From positions 1 through 64,000 of the forward strand of contig CAJOLW010000002.1 in assembly GCA_905235525.1 (NCBI GenBank): a stretch of DNA of 64,000 nt, given 5' to 3'. The position numbers and the translations under genes were made by a program. Shown in pieces: positions 18,266 to 25,354 of this stretch. Position 1 is the stretch's first letter. Every line of letters starts with the position of its first letter. Source of the DNA: an uncultured Bacteroidaceae bacterium (lineage in GTDB: Bacteria; Bacteroidota; Bacteroidia; Bacteroidales; Bacteroidaceae). The notes beneath the pieces are model-generated. The model made no database searches and had not been told where the DNA came from. It saw nothing but the letters and a program-made list of their open reading frames with translations.

Positions 18266-18811
18266 GATTGGAATTTTACAAAGTTTCTTTCTCGTCCGGA
18301 ACAGTTTCGAGCCGATGGTGTTGGGTGGAGAGTCGGTCACGTAGGCGATGTCCTTCACGCTCATTTCTTCATAGTAGAACATCGTGATGAGGCTCCTTTC
18401 CTCGGGTGGCAGATGCTTCAGGGCTGCCCGTATCAGTTGCACCGTCTCTTGGTTGGGATGTCCCAAGGTTGCTTCCACTTCCGCCTCCGACAGCCTTTCC
18501 GCCTCTCCGTCCTGATCTTCAAAGTAGATGACCTCTCGTCACTTGTGCCGCAACCAAGTGATGGACTCGTTGTAGGCGATGCGTGACACCCATGTCTTGA
18601 AGGACGACTTTTCTTCCTCATACCTATTTATATTAAGAAAGACCTTCAGGAACACATCCTGATACACCTCCTCGGCATCCTCCACACTTGGCAACAGCCT
18701 CACCACTTGGTTGAAGACATGTCTGCCATATCTTTCAACCATCATCTGCTGAGCCTTGGGGCTTTGTTCCTTCAGCCCCTCTATCAGATTTATCTCTATA
18801 TCTGTCACCAT
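18266..18811 (-). pseudogene. ECF sigma factor with in-frame TGA between regions 2 and 4
   Basis: Translation from the ATG at 18811 (MVTDIEINLIEGLKEQ) gives a clear sigma-70 region 2 (SVEDAEEVYQDVFLKVF, then FKTWVSRIAYNESITWLRHK) and then hits TGA at 18539-18541. The same frame resumes at once (REVIYFEDQDGEAE) and carries region 4 (LPPEERSLITMFYYEEMSVK, then DIAYVTDSPPNTIGSKLFRTRKKL). A single base change in a sense codon explains the stop. The region 4 frame then continues into the anti-sigma gene without a stop. If the TGA is real, no functional sigma factor is made. Confidence 0.8.
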
Positions 18812-18937
18812 TTTTCGAGGTCTTCTATTTATATATACGATGGTGAAACATAAAAAATTGCAAAGGAGTGAAAAAAAAGTGTTTTTCTTGCTCTTTTTCT
18901 TGTGTGTGAAGGTAAAAGACATTACCATTTGCAATGG

Positions 18938-19033
18938 AAAGTGTTTTCCGTAAAGAACACATTTATGTAAAAAGTATTTCTTGTGGAGAACATATTGATA
19001 CAAAAAGTGTTCTTTGAAGAGAACGAGAACTGA
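18938..19033 (+). repeat. Three imperfect tandem repeats of about 32 bp with internal dyads
   Basis: The units start at about 18938, 18969 and 19002 and follow the pattern AAAGTGTTyy...AGAACA. Each unit has its own dyad (for example GTGTTCTT with AGAAC). AAAGAACAC in unit 1 is also complementary to GTGTTCTTT in unit 3. The array lies between the two divergent sigma genes and could be an operator or an RNA-structure element. Confidence 0.65.
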
Positions 19034-19325
19034 TAACTTCAAGATTGCCCACAACACGTTCCTCAACCACAAGGCGAGTTGTCGGACCATGGAGAGCATC
19101 GAGGCAGCACGGACACTCGCCAGCAACACCTCTGCCGAATCGTCCTTTGCCCACCAGGACCTCTACCTCGCCCTGCGCACCCTTCCACCCAAGGAACGCT
19201 CCTCCATCACGCTGTTCTACCTCAGTGGGTACAGCATCAAAGAGATAACCACCATCACAGAATCCTCCGAGGATGCCGTCAAGCAACAACTCTCACGAGG
19301 ACGCAACAAACTAAAAGAAGACTGA
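19014..19325 (+). pseudogene. 5'-truncated ECF sigma factor (region 4 retained)
   Basis: The 103 codons encode the end of region 2 (FKIAHNTFLNHK) and a complete region 4 (LALRTLPPKERSSITLFYLS, then GYSIKEITTITESSEDAVKQ and LSRGRNKL). The core promoter -10 recognition part of region 2 is missing, replaced upstream by the 32-bp repeat array. The start at 19014 sits inside the last repeat unit. It is followed four bases later by a membrane protein gene, the normal place of an anti-sigma-like partner. It is probably a remnant; a region-4-only regulator is less likely. Confidence 0.65.
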
Positions 19326-19329
19326 AGTT

Positions 19330-19773
19330 ATGAACAAAGATAAAGCCCTTGAGGAACTCTTCCTCGCTCAAAAGCCCCATTTCGACGATAATGATGCGTT
19401 CATGGCATCACTCACCAAACGCCTTGATGCAGTGGAGTTCGTCAAACAGCATCAGGAAGCAACCATCCGTCGCTATAAAATGACAATGGTGGTTGCCTTT
19501 GTGGCAGGCATCATCGGTGGTGCTGTCGGCATGACCATCCTTCTTTCCGCACCTGCAAATGTCCCCCTCTTCACCTTCCGCACCCAAATCTTCCTCCTTC
19601 AATGGTTCAGCGAGAACTCCCGCATGATAGTTGCAGCAGCCTTCTCCCTGCTGATAACCTCCGGTCTCATCAGTATCTACGGGAATGTGAAGGACATCAT
19701 GGACATGCGTGTTCGTCTGCAAGCAGAGGGACAGGGACGTTTATCCAGAATAAATTTCTGTAAGAGTTTCTAA
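19330..19773 (+). CDS. Small membrane protein in a sigma-factor operon, unknown function
   Basis: This 147-residue protein has a charged N-terminal cytoplasmic region (residues 1-50, including FMASLTKRLDAVEFVKQHQE) and two membrane segments (MVVAFVAGIIGGAVGMTILL; MIVAAAFSLLITSGLISIYG). Proteins of this layout commonly follow ECF sigma genes in Bacteroidetes and may bind the sigma factor. No family motif is recognised. Its 3' end overlaps the convergent SusD-like gene by four bases (19770-19773). Confidence 0.6.
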   Translation: MNKDKALEELFLAQKPHFDDNDAFMASLTKRLDAVEFVKQHQEATIRRYKMTMVVAFVAGIIGGAVGMTILLSAPANVPLFTFRTQIFLLQWFSENSRMIVAAAFSLLITSGLISIYGNVKDIMDMRVRLQAEGQGRLSRINFCKSF

Positions 19774-21611
19774 TAGCCTGCATTCTGCCTTAAAGAAGGA
19801 TTGGTCAGCAGTTCACGAGTAGGGATGGGAAGAAGCAGTTCGTGGGCCTGGCATCCAGTCATGCTTTGTGCCACTCCCAAGCGTTTCAGTGCTGCCCACA
19901 CACCATAACGATTGGTGGCGTTCAACCAATTCTCAGCCACGACATTCTTATCAACTTGCTCATTGTAAGCATTGGCCTCTTCTGTCAGATGCTGGAGGTA
20001 TTCAGCATCGTAGATGGGCTGTTTGCCAGCGCGATATAGGTTCTGTTTGTAGGCAAGCGGCCACTCGATTTCGGCATCATCAGCAATGAAGAAACAGTCG
20101 TTGCTTCCAAAGTCTCCCATGTTGTTCAGGCTCCAGTATGCACCGTCGGGGGAATTGAGTGTCTGCTCAATCTCTGCCTGTAGCAGTTGGCAACTCTTGT
20201 CCGCCAGATGGAAGGTCGGGCTGGAGGAGAAGGTACTGGCACTTCCTGTATGCTGATAGAACCCGACTGCATTCATTGCCGCATCCAAAGCAAATTGCAG
20301 CACTTCCCTCTGCTCGTACTGTCTGCCATAGGTTTGTAAATAATCTTCTCTATACTCATATCCCCGCGTCTCGTCCACATAGGGGACATTGCCCCACAGC
20401 ACGGTCAGGTTGTAGCCGAGGAAAGCGCGCAAGGCGTATGCCTCGGCCAGATAGGGGCTTGAATCATAGCCGAAGTGGGAATGTTGGAGCGCATAAATCA
20501 TCATGTGTGTCCGCTGAACGGCTGTGTAGGCTGCTTCCCATGCTTTTTGGATGGTTGCATCGGAGGGATTGCTAAGGTTGATGCCATAGGCAGAACCGTC
20601 GATTTTTCCTAAACGTACAGCCTCGATGGTCAACTGGTATGCCTCAAACAAGGCAGTCTGGGCATAGGCTGATGCAAGCACACTTTGTGCATTTGCTTCT
20701 GTGCCAAAGAATGTCTCTTCAGCAACATAAGTGGGAGCGATTTCCTCTAAATCCTCTCCATCATTCTCGTCTATCACTCCATCGCCGTTGAAGTCGATGA
20801 AGCGTGAGAAGTCATCACACTTCAGCGTCACGCCTTTCTGCTCATAGAACTGCTGCATTTTTTCTATCACCTCGCTCGGGTGGGCATGATTTTCGCCCTC
20901 GGCAATAGTCGTGCGGAGCAGGTCATTGTCTATCTCTCCGTTGTCGGCAAAGTCGGTGGAGAACTTGGCGATGAATTCGGAGAACTCAGCCTCACTTTTG
21001 TCATAAAGCATGATGGTAGAGATAGCCAGCAGCATGGCAGAGTTCTTGCTGTTGTCGGTGATGGACACGTCTTCTGGCGATGTGATTATGTCGGTGATGG
21101 CAAAGCAAGTCAGCAGTTCCTTTTCAGCCTGTGTCTTGGCAGCACTGAATGTCTTGCCTTCCTGCACAAGGTGCTTTACGCGCTCATACTCCAGATGCGT
21201 GATGAGGTTGACGTTGATGGTGCTGCGGTTGGAAAGGTCGGAGAGCGCATTGAGCGTAATCTGTGATGCCGACAGTTCACCCTTCACCTCGTTGTAGAAG
21301 TAGCCGCTTGTTTCCAGTTCCACATATTGGCTGCTCAGTTGTATGGGAGTACCAAAAGAGAAACCTCCCAAGTCGCTGTTTGTCTGTGTCTTGAAACTCT
21401 TGCCTGTCTGCGAAAGGTCTGCGTTCAGTTCGTAGAGTGTCACTTTCGAGCCTTGCACAAAGGGGCCTTTCTCAATGATGCCTTGTACATTGGTTTTCTC
21501 AATTTCCTTCGGACTCTCGCTCCCACCATCATCGCCACTGCATGCGGAAAATGATAGTAAGGCTACCAATGCTGTGGTCATGCCTGCACTCAATAAATGA
21601 AACCTTTTCAT
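19770..21611 (-). CDS. Solitary SusD/RagB-like lipoprotein with N-terminal extra domain
   Basis: I start it at the ATG at 21611 (MKRFHLLSAGMTTALVALLS, lipobox SFSAC-S), giving 613 residues. The first 280 or so form a separate domain that opens VQGIIEKGPFVQGSKVTLYE and includes an all-helical middle. A Ca-binding loop-like stretch DFNGDGVIDEND follows, then a SusD-like half: AYQLTIEAVRLGK, EAYALRAFLGYNLTVLWGN (the conserved RA-ayY-l region), and a C-terminal HELLLPIPTRELLTNPSLRQN. SusD proteins normally partner a TonB-dependent SusC transporter to bind glycans at the surface; none is adjacent here. It is preceded by a long structured leader. Confidence 0.8.
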   Translation of the reverse strand: MKRFHLLSAGMTTALVALLSFSACSGDDGGSESPKEIEKTNVQGIIEKGPFVQGSKVTLYELNADLSQTGKSFKTQTNSDLGGFSFGTPIQLSSQYVELETSGYFYNEVKGELSASQITLNALSDLSNRSTINVNLITHLEYERVKHLVQEGKTFSAAKTQAEKELLTCFAITDIITSPEDVSITDNSKNSAMLLAISTIMLYDKSEAEFSEFIAKFSTDFADNGEIDNDLLRTTIAEGENHAHPSEVIEKMQQFYEQKGVTLKCDDFSRFIDFNGDGVIDENDGEDLEEIAPTYVAEETFFGTEANAQSVLASAYAQTALFEAYQLTIEAVRLGKIDGSAYGINLSNPSDATIQKAWEAAYTAVQRTHMMIYALQHSHFGYDSSPYLAEAYALRAFLGYNLTVLWGNVPYVDETRGYEYREDYLQTYGRQYEQREVLQFALDAAMNAVGFYQHTGSASTFSSSPTFHLADKSCQLLQAEIEQTLNSPDGAYWSLNNMGDFGSNDCFFIADDAEIEWPLAYKQNLYRAGKQPIYDAEYLQHLTEEANAYNEQVDKNVVAENWLNATNRYGVWAALKRLGVAQSMTGCQAHELLLPIPTRELLTNPSLRQNAGY

Positions 21612-21805
21612 AACGTCATATAGATTTAATAGATACAAAAATGCGTAGCACATCTCTACGCATCTACAGGTTCACCACAAACCTCGCCAAACCATAGAAA
21701 CGCCTACGCATAATGCGTACACGCTCATGTTTGGCTATTTGTTTTTGGCCCAGTTTCTTTCGAGGTGGTGATTCGTAGATGCAAGAGCCTGCTTCTTCTG
21801 AAGCA
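21612..21805 (-). ncRNA. Highly structured 5' leader of the SusD-like gene (candidate regulatory RNA)
   Basis: From the predicted transcription start near 21805 to the ATG at 21611 the RNA can fold into nested helices. GCATCTAC at 21660-21667 pairs with GTAGATGC at 21775-21782, TCACCAC at 21672-21678 with GTGGTGA at 21765-21771, and GCCAAAC at 21686-21692 with GTTTGGC at 21729-21735. A central TACGCAT-A-ATGCGTA hairpin lies at 21705-21719. A 5' hairpin (GCTTC-TTCT-GAAGC at 21791-21804) and a 3' hairpin (ATGCGTAG with CTACGCAT, 21641-21663) flank it. The ATGCGTA sequence recurs, which allows alternative pairing. An 18-codon reading frame (21672-21728, minus) lies inside. It could be a riboswitch-like leader or a mobile palindromic element. 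Confidence 0.55.
21672..21728 (-). CDS. Possible 18-residue leader peptide inside the structured leader
   Basis: ATG at 21728 to TGA at 21672 encodes MSVYALCVGVSMVWRGLW. The frame lies wholly within the paired region upstream of the SusD-like gene. Translation could disrupt the helices, as in attenuation leaders, but no ribosome-binding evidence exists and it may be chance. Confidence 0.25.
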   Translation of the reverse strand: MSVYALCVGVSMVWRGLW

Positions 21806-21810
21806 TGATG

Positions 21811-21842
21811 CAAAAGTACGCCTTTTTTGTTATTCTTGCAAA
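21811..21842 (-). promoter_or_regulatory. Promoter of the SusD-like gene and its leader
   Basis: On the minus strand TACTTTTG (21811-21818) fits TAnnTTTG, and TTTG at 21839-21842 provides the -33 element with a 20-base spacer. Confidence 0.65.
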
Positions 21843-21945
21843 TTTTTCAATTATTTTTCTTGTGTTGGTGTGTCGAAGCGTGGGAAAAACGGCAATCCCT
21901 GCCATTTGTGGGCTGAATGTTCGTTCTTTCGTTCTGATGGTTCAG

Positions 21946-22019
21946 AAAAACCGTACCCCTCGACTACGGTGGGTCGTACCCGAGGGGTACGCCTTGCCGC
22001 AGTCGAGGGGTACGGTTTT
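21946..22019 (-). terminator. Cruciform-like multi-palindrome after the AAA ATPase gene
   Basis: The outer arms (21946-21965 and 22001-22019) contain ACCGTACCCCTCGACT and its complement. Between them lies a perfect inner hairpin CGTACCC-GAG-GGGTACG (21975-21991). On the minus strand it ends in five T, so it probably terminates the ATPase transcript. The nested, self-similar design is unusual for a simple terminator. Confidence 0.7.
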
Positions 22020-22038
22020 GAAAATATGTCGTATCTTT

Positions 22039-23172
22039 TTATTTTGAATGGTTGTCATCCCTGTTCAGCCATAGGGCAAAGAAAGGGTCATAGACCATGT
22101 AGGTGGATTTCTCTTGGGTGATGAAGTCTTTGTCTAACAATCCACGGACGGCTGCTGTCACGACACTGACCGTTTGCAAGTGATGTTTCTTGATGAAGTT
22201 TTTGCTAGTAATGCTTTGAGCCTTGCCTTCTCGTGCAATGGCGATGAAAACTTCGCGCTGTTTTTCGGGTATCTTGTCTAGCAGGTCTGCGTATGTCTCG
22301 GAGAACATGTCGAGGATATAGGTAACGGCTGCATCCACCATGTCGAGGGTGCAGTGGGTGTTGGGTGGCGTTTTGAGGAAGAGGACATTCAAAACACGTT
22401 GGATGCACGAGGTGACAGCATCGAACCGCTTGTAAATGTTGGTCACTACCCCTTCTTCCAATGTCTTCCCGTATTTTGCGAACTGCTTCTGTGCGAACTC
22501 CTCGTATTTCTCTACGGGGATGGGTTTCAGGTTCATGATGAGCACAGACTGGTAGAACGGACGAGAGGGTGTGAAAATCTCGCCCATCAGATGGCGTTTG
22601 CTACCTGCGAAGATGAAGGTGGCATTGATGCAGCGTTGGATGTAGGTGCGGAGGGTCGCTTCTACGTTGGGAGCATCGCTGTAGCGTGTAATTTGCTGAA
22701 ACTCGTCGATGGCCACAAGGCAGGGCTTGTCTGCCTCGCGAAGATACTGAAAGATTTCGTCCAGTGTGACGGCTGGGTTTTCGATGTCTCCAAGTCCAAG
22801 GCTCCATGTCGGGATGCTGTTGATGTCAAATGTGATTTCGGAACGAATGGAGCGTAATACGTTCAAGAATCCCTCCCAAACAGCACGTCCCTTGGGACGG
22901 AGTTCTTCAAGGATGGCTCGCCCAAAAACATTGACGAAATCACGCAGGCTGTTTGTTGCGTAGATGTCAATATGGAACGTGTAAAAGTGCTCCTGAATCT
23001 CAGGCTGATGGAAGCAATGGTGTATCAGATCTGTCTTGCCCACTCGCCGAGGGGATATAAGTGCCATGTTGTTACCATTGACGGTTAGTTCCACCAACTG
23101 CTTGGTTTCTTCCACTCTGTCGCAGAAATATTCGGCTCCAGCATAGCCTTTTGTCACAAATGGATTGTCCAT
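22039..23172 (-). CDS. AAA ATPase of the ATPase_2 (archaeal-type) family
   Basis: This 377-residue protein has a Walker A motif in SPRRVGKTDLI, Walker B in CLVAIDEFQQI and a sensor-like FIFAGSKRHLM. A C-terminal winged-helix-like region follows (TSKNFIKKHHLQTVSVVTAA, then VRGLLDKDFI) and a terminal YMVYDPFFALWL, all typical of PF01637-type P-loop NTPases. These proteins are widespread in Bacteroidales genomes and poorly understood; some carry DNA-binding tails. It stands alone, with an own promoter next to repeated GGATAAT half-sites and a cruciform terminator. Autoregulation is possible but not shown. Confidence 0.85.
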   Translation of the reverse strand: MDNPFVTKGYAGAEYFCDRVEETKQLVELTVNGNNMALISPRRVGKTDLIHHCFHQPEIQEHFYTFHIDIYATNSLRDFVNVFGRAILEELRPKGRAVWEGFLNVLRSIRSEITFDINSIPTWSLGLGDIENPAVTLDEIFQYLREADKPCLVAIDEFQQITRYSDAPNVEATLRTYIQRCINATFIFAGSKRHLMGEIFTPSRPFYQSVLIMNLKPIPVEKYEEFAQKQFAKYGKTLEEGVVTNIYKRFDAVTSCIQRVLNVLFLKTPPNTHCTLDMVDAAVTYILDMFSETYADLLDKIPEKQREVFIAIAREGKAQSITSKNFIKKHHLQTVSVVTAAVRGLLDKDFITQEKSTYMVYDPFFALWLNRDDNHSK

Positions 23173-23191
23173 ACCTTATTCATTTTGAGCA

Positions 23192-23248
23192 CAAAGGTAT
23201 GATTTTTCTGCAAATTATCCTAATTAGGATTATCCTTTTTAGGATAAT
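23192..23248 (-). promoter_or_regulatory. AAA ATPase promoter and repeated ATTATCC/GGATAAT operator-like sites
   Basis: TACCTTTG on the minus strand (23192-23199) is the -7 box. Just upstream, at 23214-23248, lie ATTATCC, TAATTAGGATTATCC and GGATAAT. These half-sites build two overlapping palindromes over the -33 area, a layout typical of a repressor-binding site. Confidence 0.6.
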
Positions 23249-23267
23249 TTTTCTTTTAAGGATGAAA

Positions 23268-23303
23268 AACGCCTCATTTTGTGGCAAATGAGGCGTTTTT
23301 TTA
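23268..23303. terminator. Bidirectional terminator
   Basis: AACGCCTCATTT and AAATGAGGCGTT form a perfect twelve-base stem with A-rich and T-rich flanks. It ends the GH35 remnant on the minus strand; the plus-strand T run suggests bidirectional use. Confidence 0.85.
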
Positions 23304-23815
23304 TTCAACGGTGTCGCAGAAAGTTGTGCCAGCAGCCATGAAACCCTTGGCTTCCGAGCGCAACTTGTACTGCTGAGGGTCGCTTTGTGCCTTGTCTGCC
23401 AACCATACGGGAAATCCTCCCTGATAGACCTCTCCATGACAGAAGGACCCGATGCGCAGCACCACAGGCATCTGCTCTTCTAGGCATGTCTCCATGAATT
23501 TGCGCAGATTCCTGTTGCCTTCCCAATTCCAATGTCCCTCTTCCTCCTCATGGTGAATCCAGAAGACATACGTGGAAAGGATGGTGATGCCTCCTGCCCT
23601 CATCTTCAGAATCTCCCTTCGCTATTCCTTTTCGGGCACACGGGCATAGTGAATCTCACCCATCACAGGCAGCACATGCTTTCCGTCAATGATGAAGCCG
23701 CGTGAATCCACTTCGAACTTTACATCTTCCGGATTGACGTTGGTGCCAAAACGAAAAGTCTCTTGTGCCACAGCCGTTGCAGCACAAGAGACTAATAGCG
23801 TAAATAATAGATGTT
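23301..23815 (-). pseudogene. GH35 beta-galactosidase remnant
   Basis: The minus-strand frame encodes a secretion signal (LLFTLLVSCAATAVAQ) and a GH35 N-terminus (FEVDSRGFIIDGKHVLPVMG, EIHYARVPEKE). It then meets TAG at about 23623, where Trp is expected, and continues RREILKMRAGGITILSTYVF, WIHHEEEEGHWNW, MPVVLRIGSFCHGEVYQGGF. After about 170 residues it ends at TAA (23301), long before the catalytic residues of a family that normally exceeds 550 residues. The start codon is also absent (the position reads TAA-AAA-CAT). Start loss, a nonsense codon and 3' deletion together mark a decayed gene. Confidence 0.85.
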
Positions 23816-23825
23816 TTTATTCTCT

Positions 23826-25190
23826 TTAGAGTTTGTCTAATTCAGCGATGTTCTTTGCCACCTCCTCGTCTGTAACGACGTAGTTCTGCAAGTCACCGTT
23901 GATGTAGGCTTCGTAACTTGGCATGTCAATGAGACCGTGGCCGGAGAGGTTGAAGAGGATGACCTTTTCCTCGCCAGTCTCCTTGCACTTCTTGGCTTCG
24001 CGGATAGTTGCGGCGATGGCATGAGTGCTTTCGGGAGCAGGGATGATACCCTCGGTGCGGGCAAAGAGCATACCTGCTTCGAAGGTTTCCAACTGTGGAA
24101 TATCTACACCCTTCATCAGACCGTCCTTCAGCAACTGAGAGACGATGACGCCTGCACCGTGGTAGCGAAGACCGCCAGCGTGGATGTTGCTGGGCTTGAA
24201 GTTGTGTCCCAACGTGAACATAGGCAGCAGAGGGGTGTAACCCGCCTCGTCTCCAAAGTCGTAACGGAACTGACCGCGTGTGAGTTTCGGGCAACTATCA
24301 GGCTCGGCTGCGATGAACTCAGTCTTCTTGCCGTCGAGGATGTTGTGGCGCATGAAAGGGAAGGCGATGCCACCGAAGTTGGAACCGCCGCCGAAGCAGG
24401 CAATCACCATGTCGGGATATTCGCCAGCCATCGCCATCTGCTTTTCAGCCTCCAAACCGATGATGGTCTGGTGCAAACCCACGTGGTTCAGCACAGAACC
24501 GAGGGTGTATTTACAGTTAGGAGTGGTGGTGGCGAGTTCGACAGCCTCAGAGATGGCAGTGCCGAGTGAGCCAGGATGTGTCGGGTCTTTGGTGATGATG
24601 TCCTTGCCAGCACGGGTGGACATGGAAGGTGAACCGGTCACGGCTGCGCCAAAAGTGCGCATGATGCTACTGCGGTAGGGCTTCTGCTGCATGGTCAGTT
24701 TCACCTGATAGACAGCGGCTTCGAGCCCGTAGAGTTTGGCTGCATAAGAGAGGGCGGCACCCCACTGACCAGCACCTGTCTCAGTGGTCACGTTCGTGGT
24801 ACCCTCCATTTTGGCATAGTAGCATTGTGGCAGGGCAGAGTTGATTTTGTGCGAACCGAGCGGATTGGTGCTCTCGTTCTTGAAGTATATGTGGGCAGGA
24901 GTGCCCAGAGCCTCTTCCAGTCCGTATGCACGTACCAGTGGTGTGCTGCGGTAATACTTATATTTATCAAGCACTTCCTCTGGGATGTCAATCCAGGCAT
25001 GTGTAGTGTCCAGTTCCTGCACACAGCACTCACGGGGGAAGATGTGTGCCAAGTCGTCCACGCCCAGTGGCTGCTTGGTGGCAGGGTGGATAGGTGGCTG
25101 AGGTTTGTTCACCATGTCTGCCTGGATGTTGTACCACTGTGTTGGAATCTCATTCTCCGAAAGGAGGAAGCGTTTTTGTTTTGTGCTCAT
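23826..25190 (-). CDS. trpB: TrpB2-type tryptophan synthase beta chain-like PLP enzyme
   Basis: The 454-residue length and the N-terminal extension fit the TrpB2 branch, which makes tryptophan from indole and serine with PLP. Motifs include YRSTPLVRAYGLEEALGTPA, the PLP-lysine segment NPLGSHKINSAL, ETGAGQWGAALS, the phosphate-binding CFGGGSNFGG, and APESTHAI with LFNLSGHG near the end. No trpA or other trp gene is adjacent, so it may scavenge indole or act as a stand-alone synthase. It has its own promoter about 97 bases upstream. Family assignment is secure; the biological substrate is less so. Confidence 0.92.
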   Translation of the reverse strand: MSTKQKRFLLSENEIPTQWYNIQADMVNKPQPPIHPATKQPLGVDDLAHIFPRECCVQELDTTHAWIDIPEEVLDKYKYYRSTPLVRAYGLEEALGTPAHIYFKNESTNPLGSHKINSALPQCYYAKMEGTTNVTTETGAGQWGAALSYAAKLYGLEAAVYQVKLTMQQKPYRSSIMRTFGAAVTGSPSMSTRAGKDIITKDPTHPGSLGTAISEAVELATTTPNCKYTLGSVLNHVGLHQTIIGLEAEKQMAMAGEYPDMVIACFGGGSNFGGIAFPFMRHNILDGKKTEFIAAEPDSCPKLTRGQFRYDFGDEAGYTPLLPMFTLGHNFKPSNIHAGGLRYHGAGVIVSQLLKDGLMKGVDIPQLETFEAGMLFARTEGIIPAPESTHAIAATIREAKKCKETGEEKVILFNLSGHGLIDMPSYEAYINGDLQNYVVTDEEVAKNIAELDKL

Positions 25191-25286
25191 TGTTGTTTAG
25201 GTTTTAAGTTATTGTATAGTTCCTTCCTATTTGAGAAAAGCCTTATGATTGTGGCTTTATGTATGGGTTAGGTAGGAATTTGCCTA

Positions 25287-25318
25287 CAAATGTACAACAT
25301 AAATTTTATCCTTCCAAA
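25287..25318 (-). promoter_or_regulatory. Promoter of the TrpB2-type gene
   Basis: On the minus strand TACATTTG (25287-25294) is the -7 box and TTTG (25315-25318) the -33 box, with a 20-base spacer. The roughly 90-base leader contains a GTAGG/CCTAC dyad and an AAAGCC/GGCTTT dyad but no tryptophan-codon run that I can see. Confidence 0.6.
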
Positions 25319-25354
25319 TAAATAAGGTGAAGAATATGCATGGCTCAAATTCTT

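Noticed and set aside
18938-19033. CRISPR array
   Set aside because: The repeats are imperfect and directly tandem without spacers, and no cas gene is present.
18812-19129. N-terminal extension of the minus-strand sigma frame
   Set aside because: It translates the 32-bp repeats and AT-rich spacer; homology begins at the ATG at 18811.
21660-21782. tRNA or known riboswitch
   Set aside because: The nested helices do not form a cloverleaf and match no riboswitch core I can recognise.
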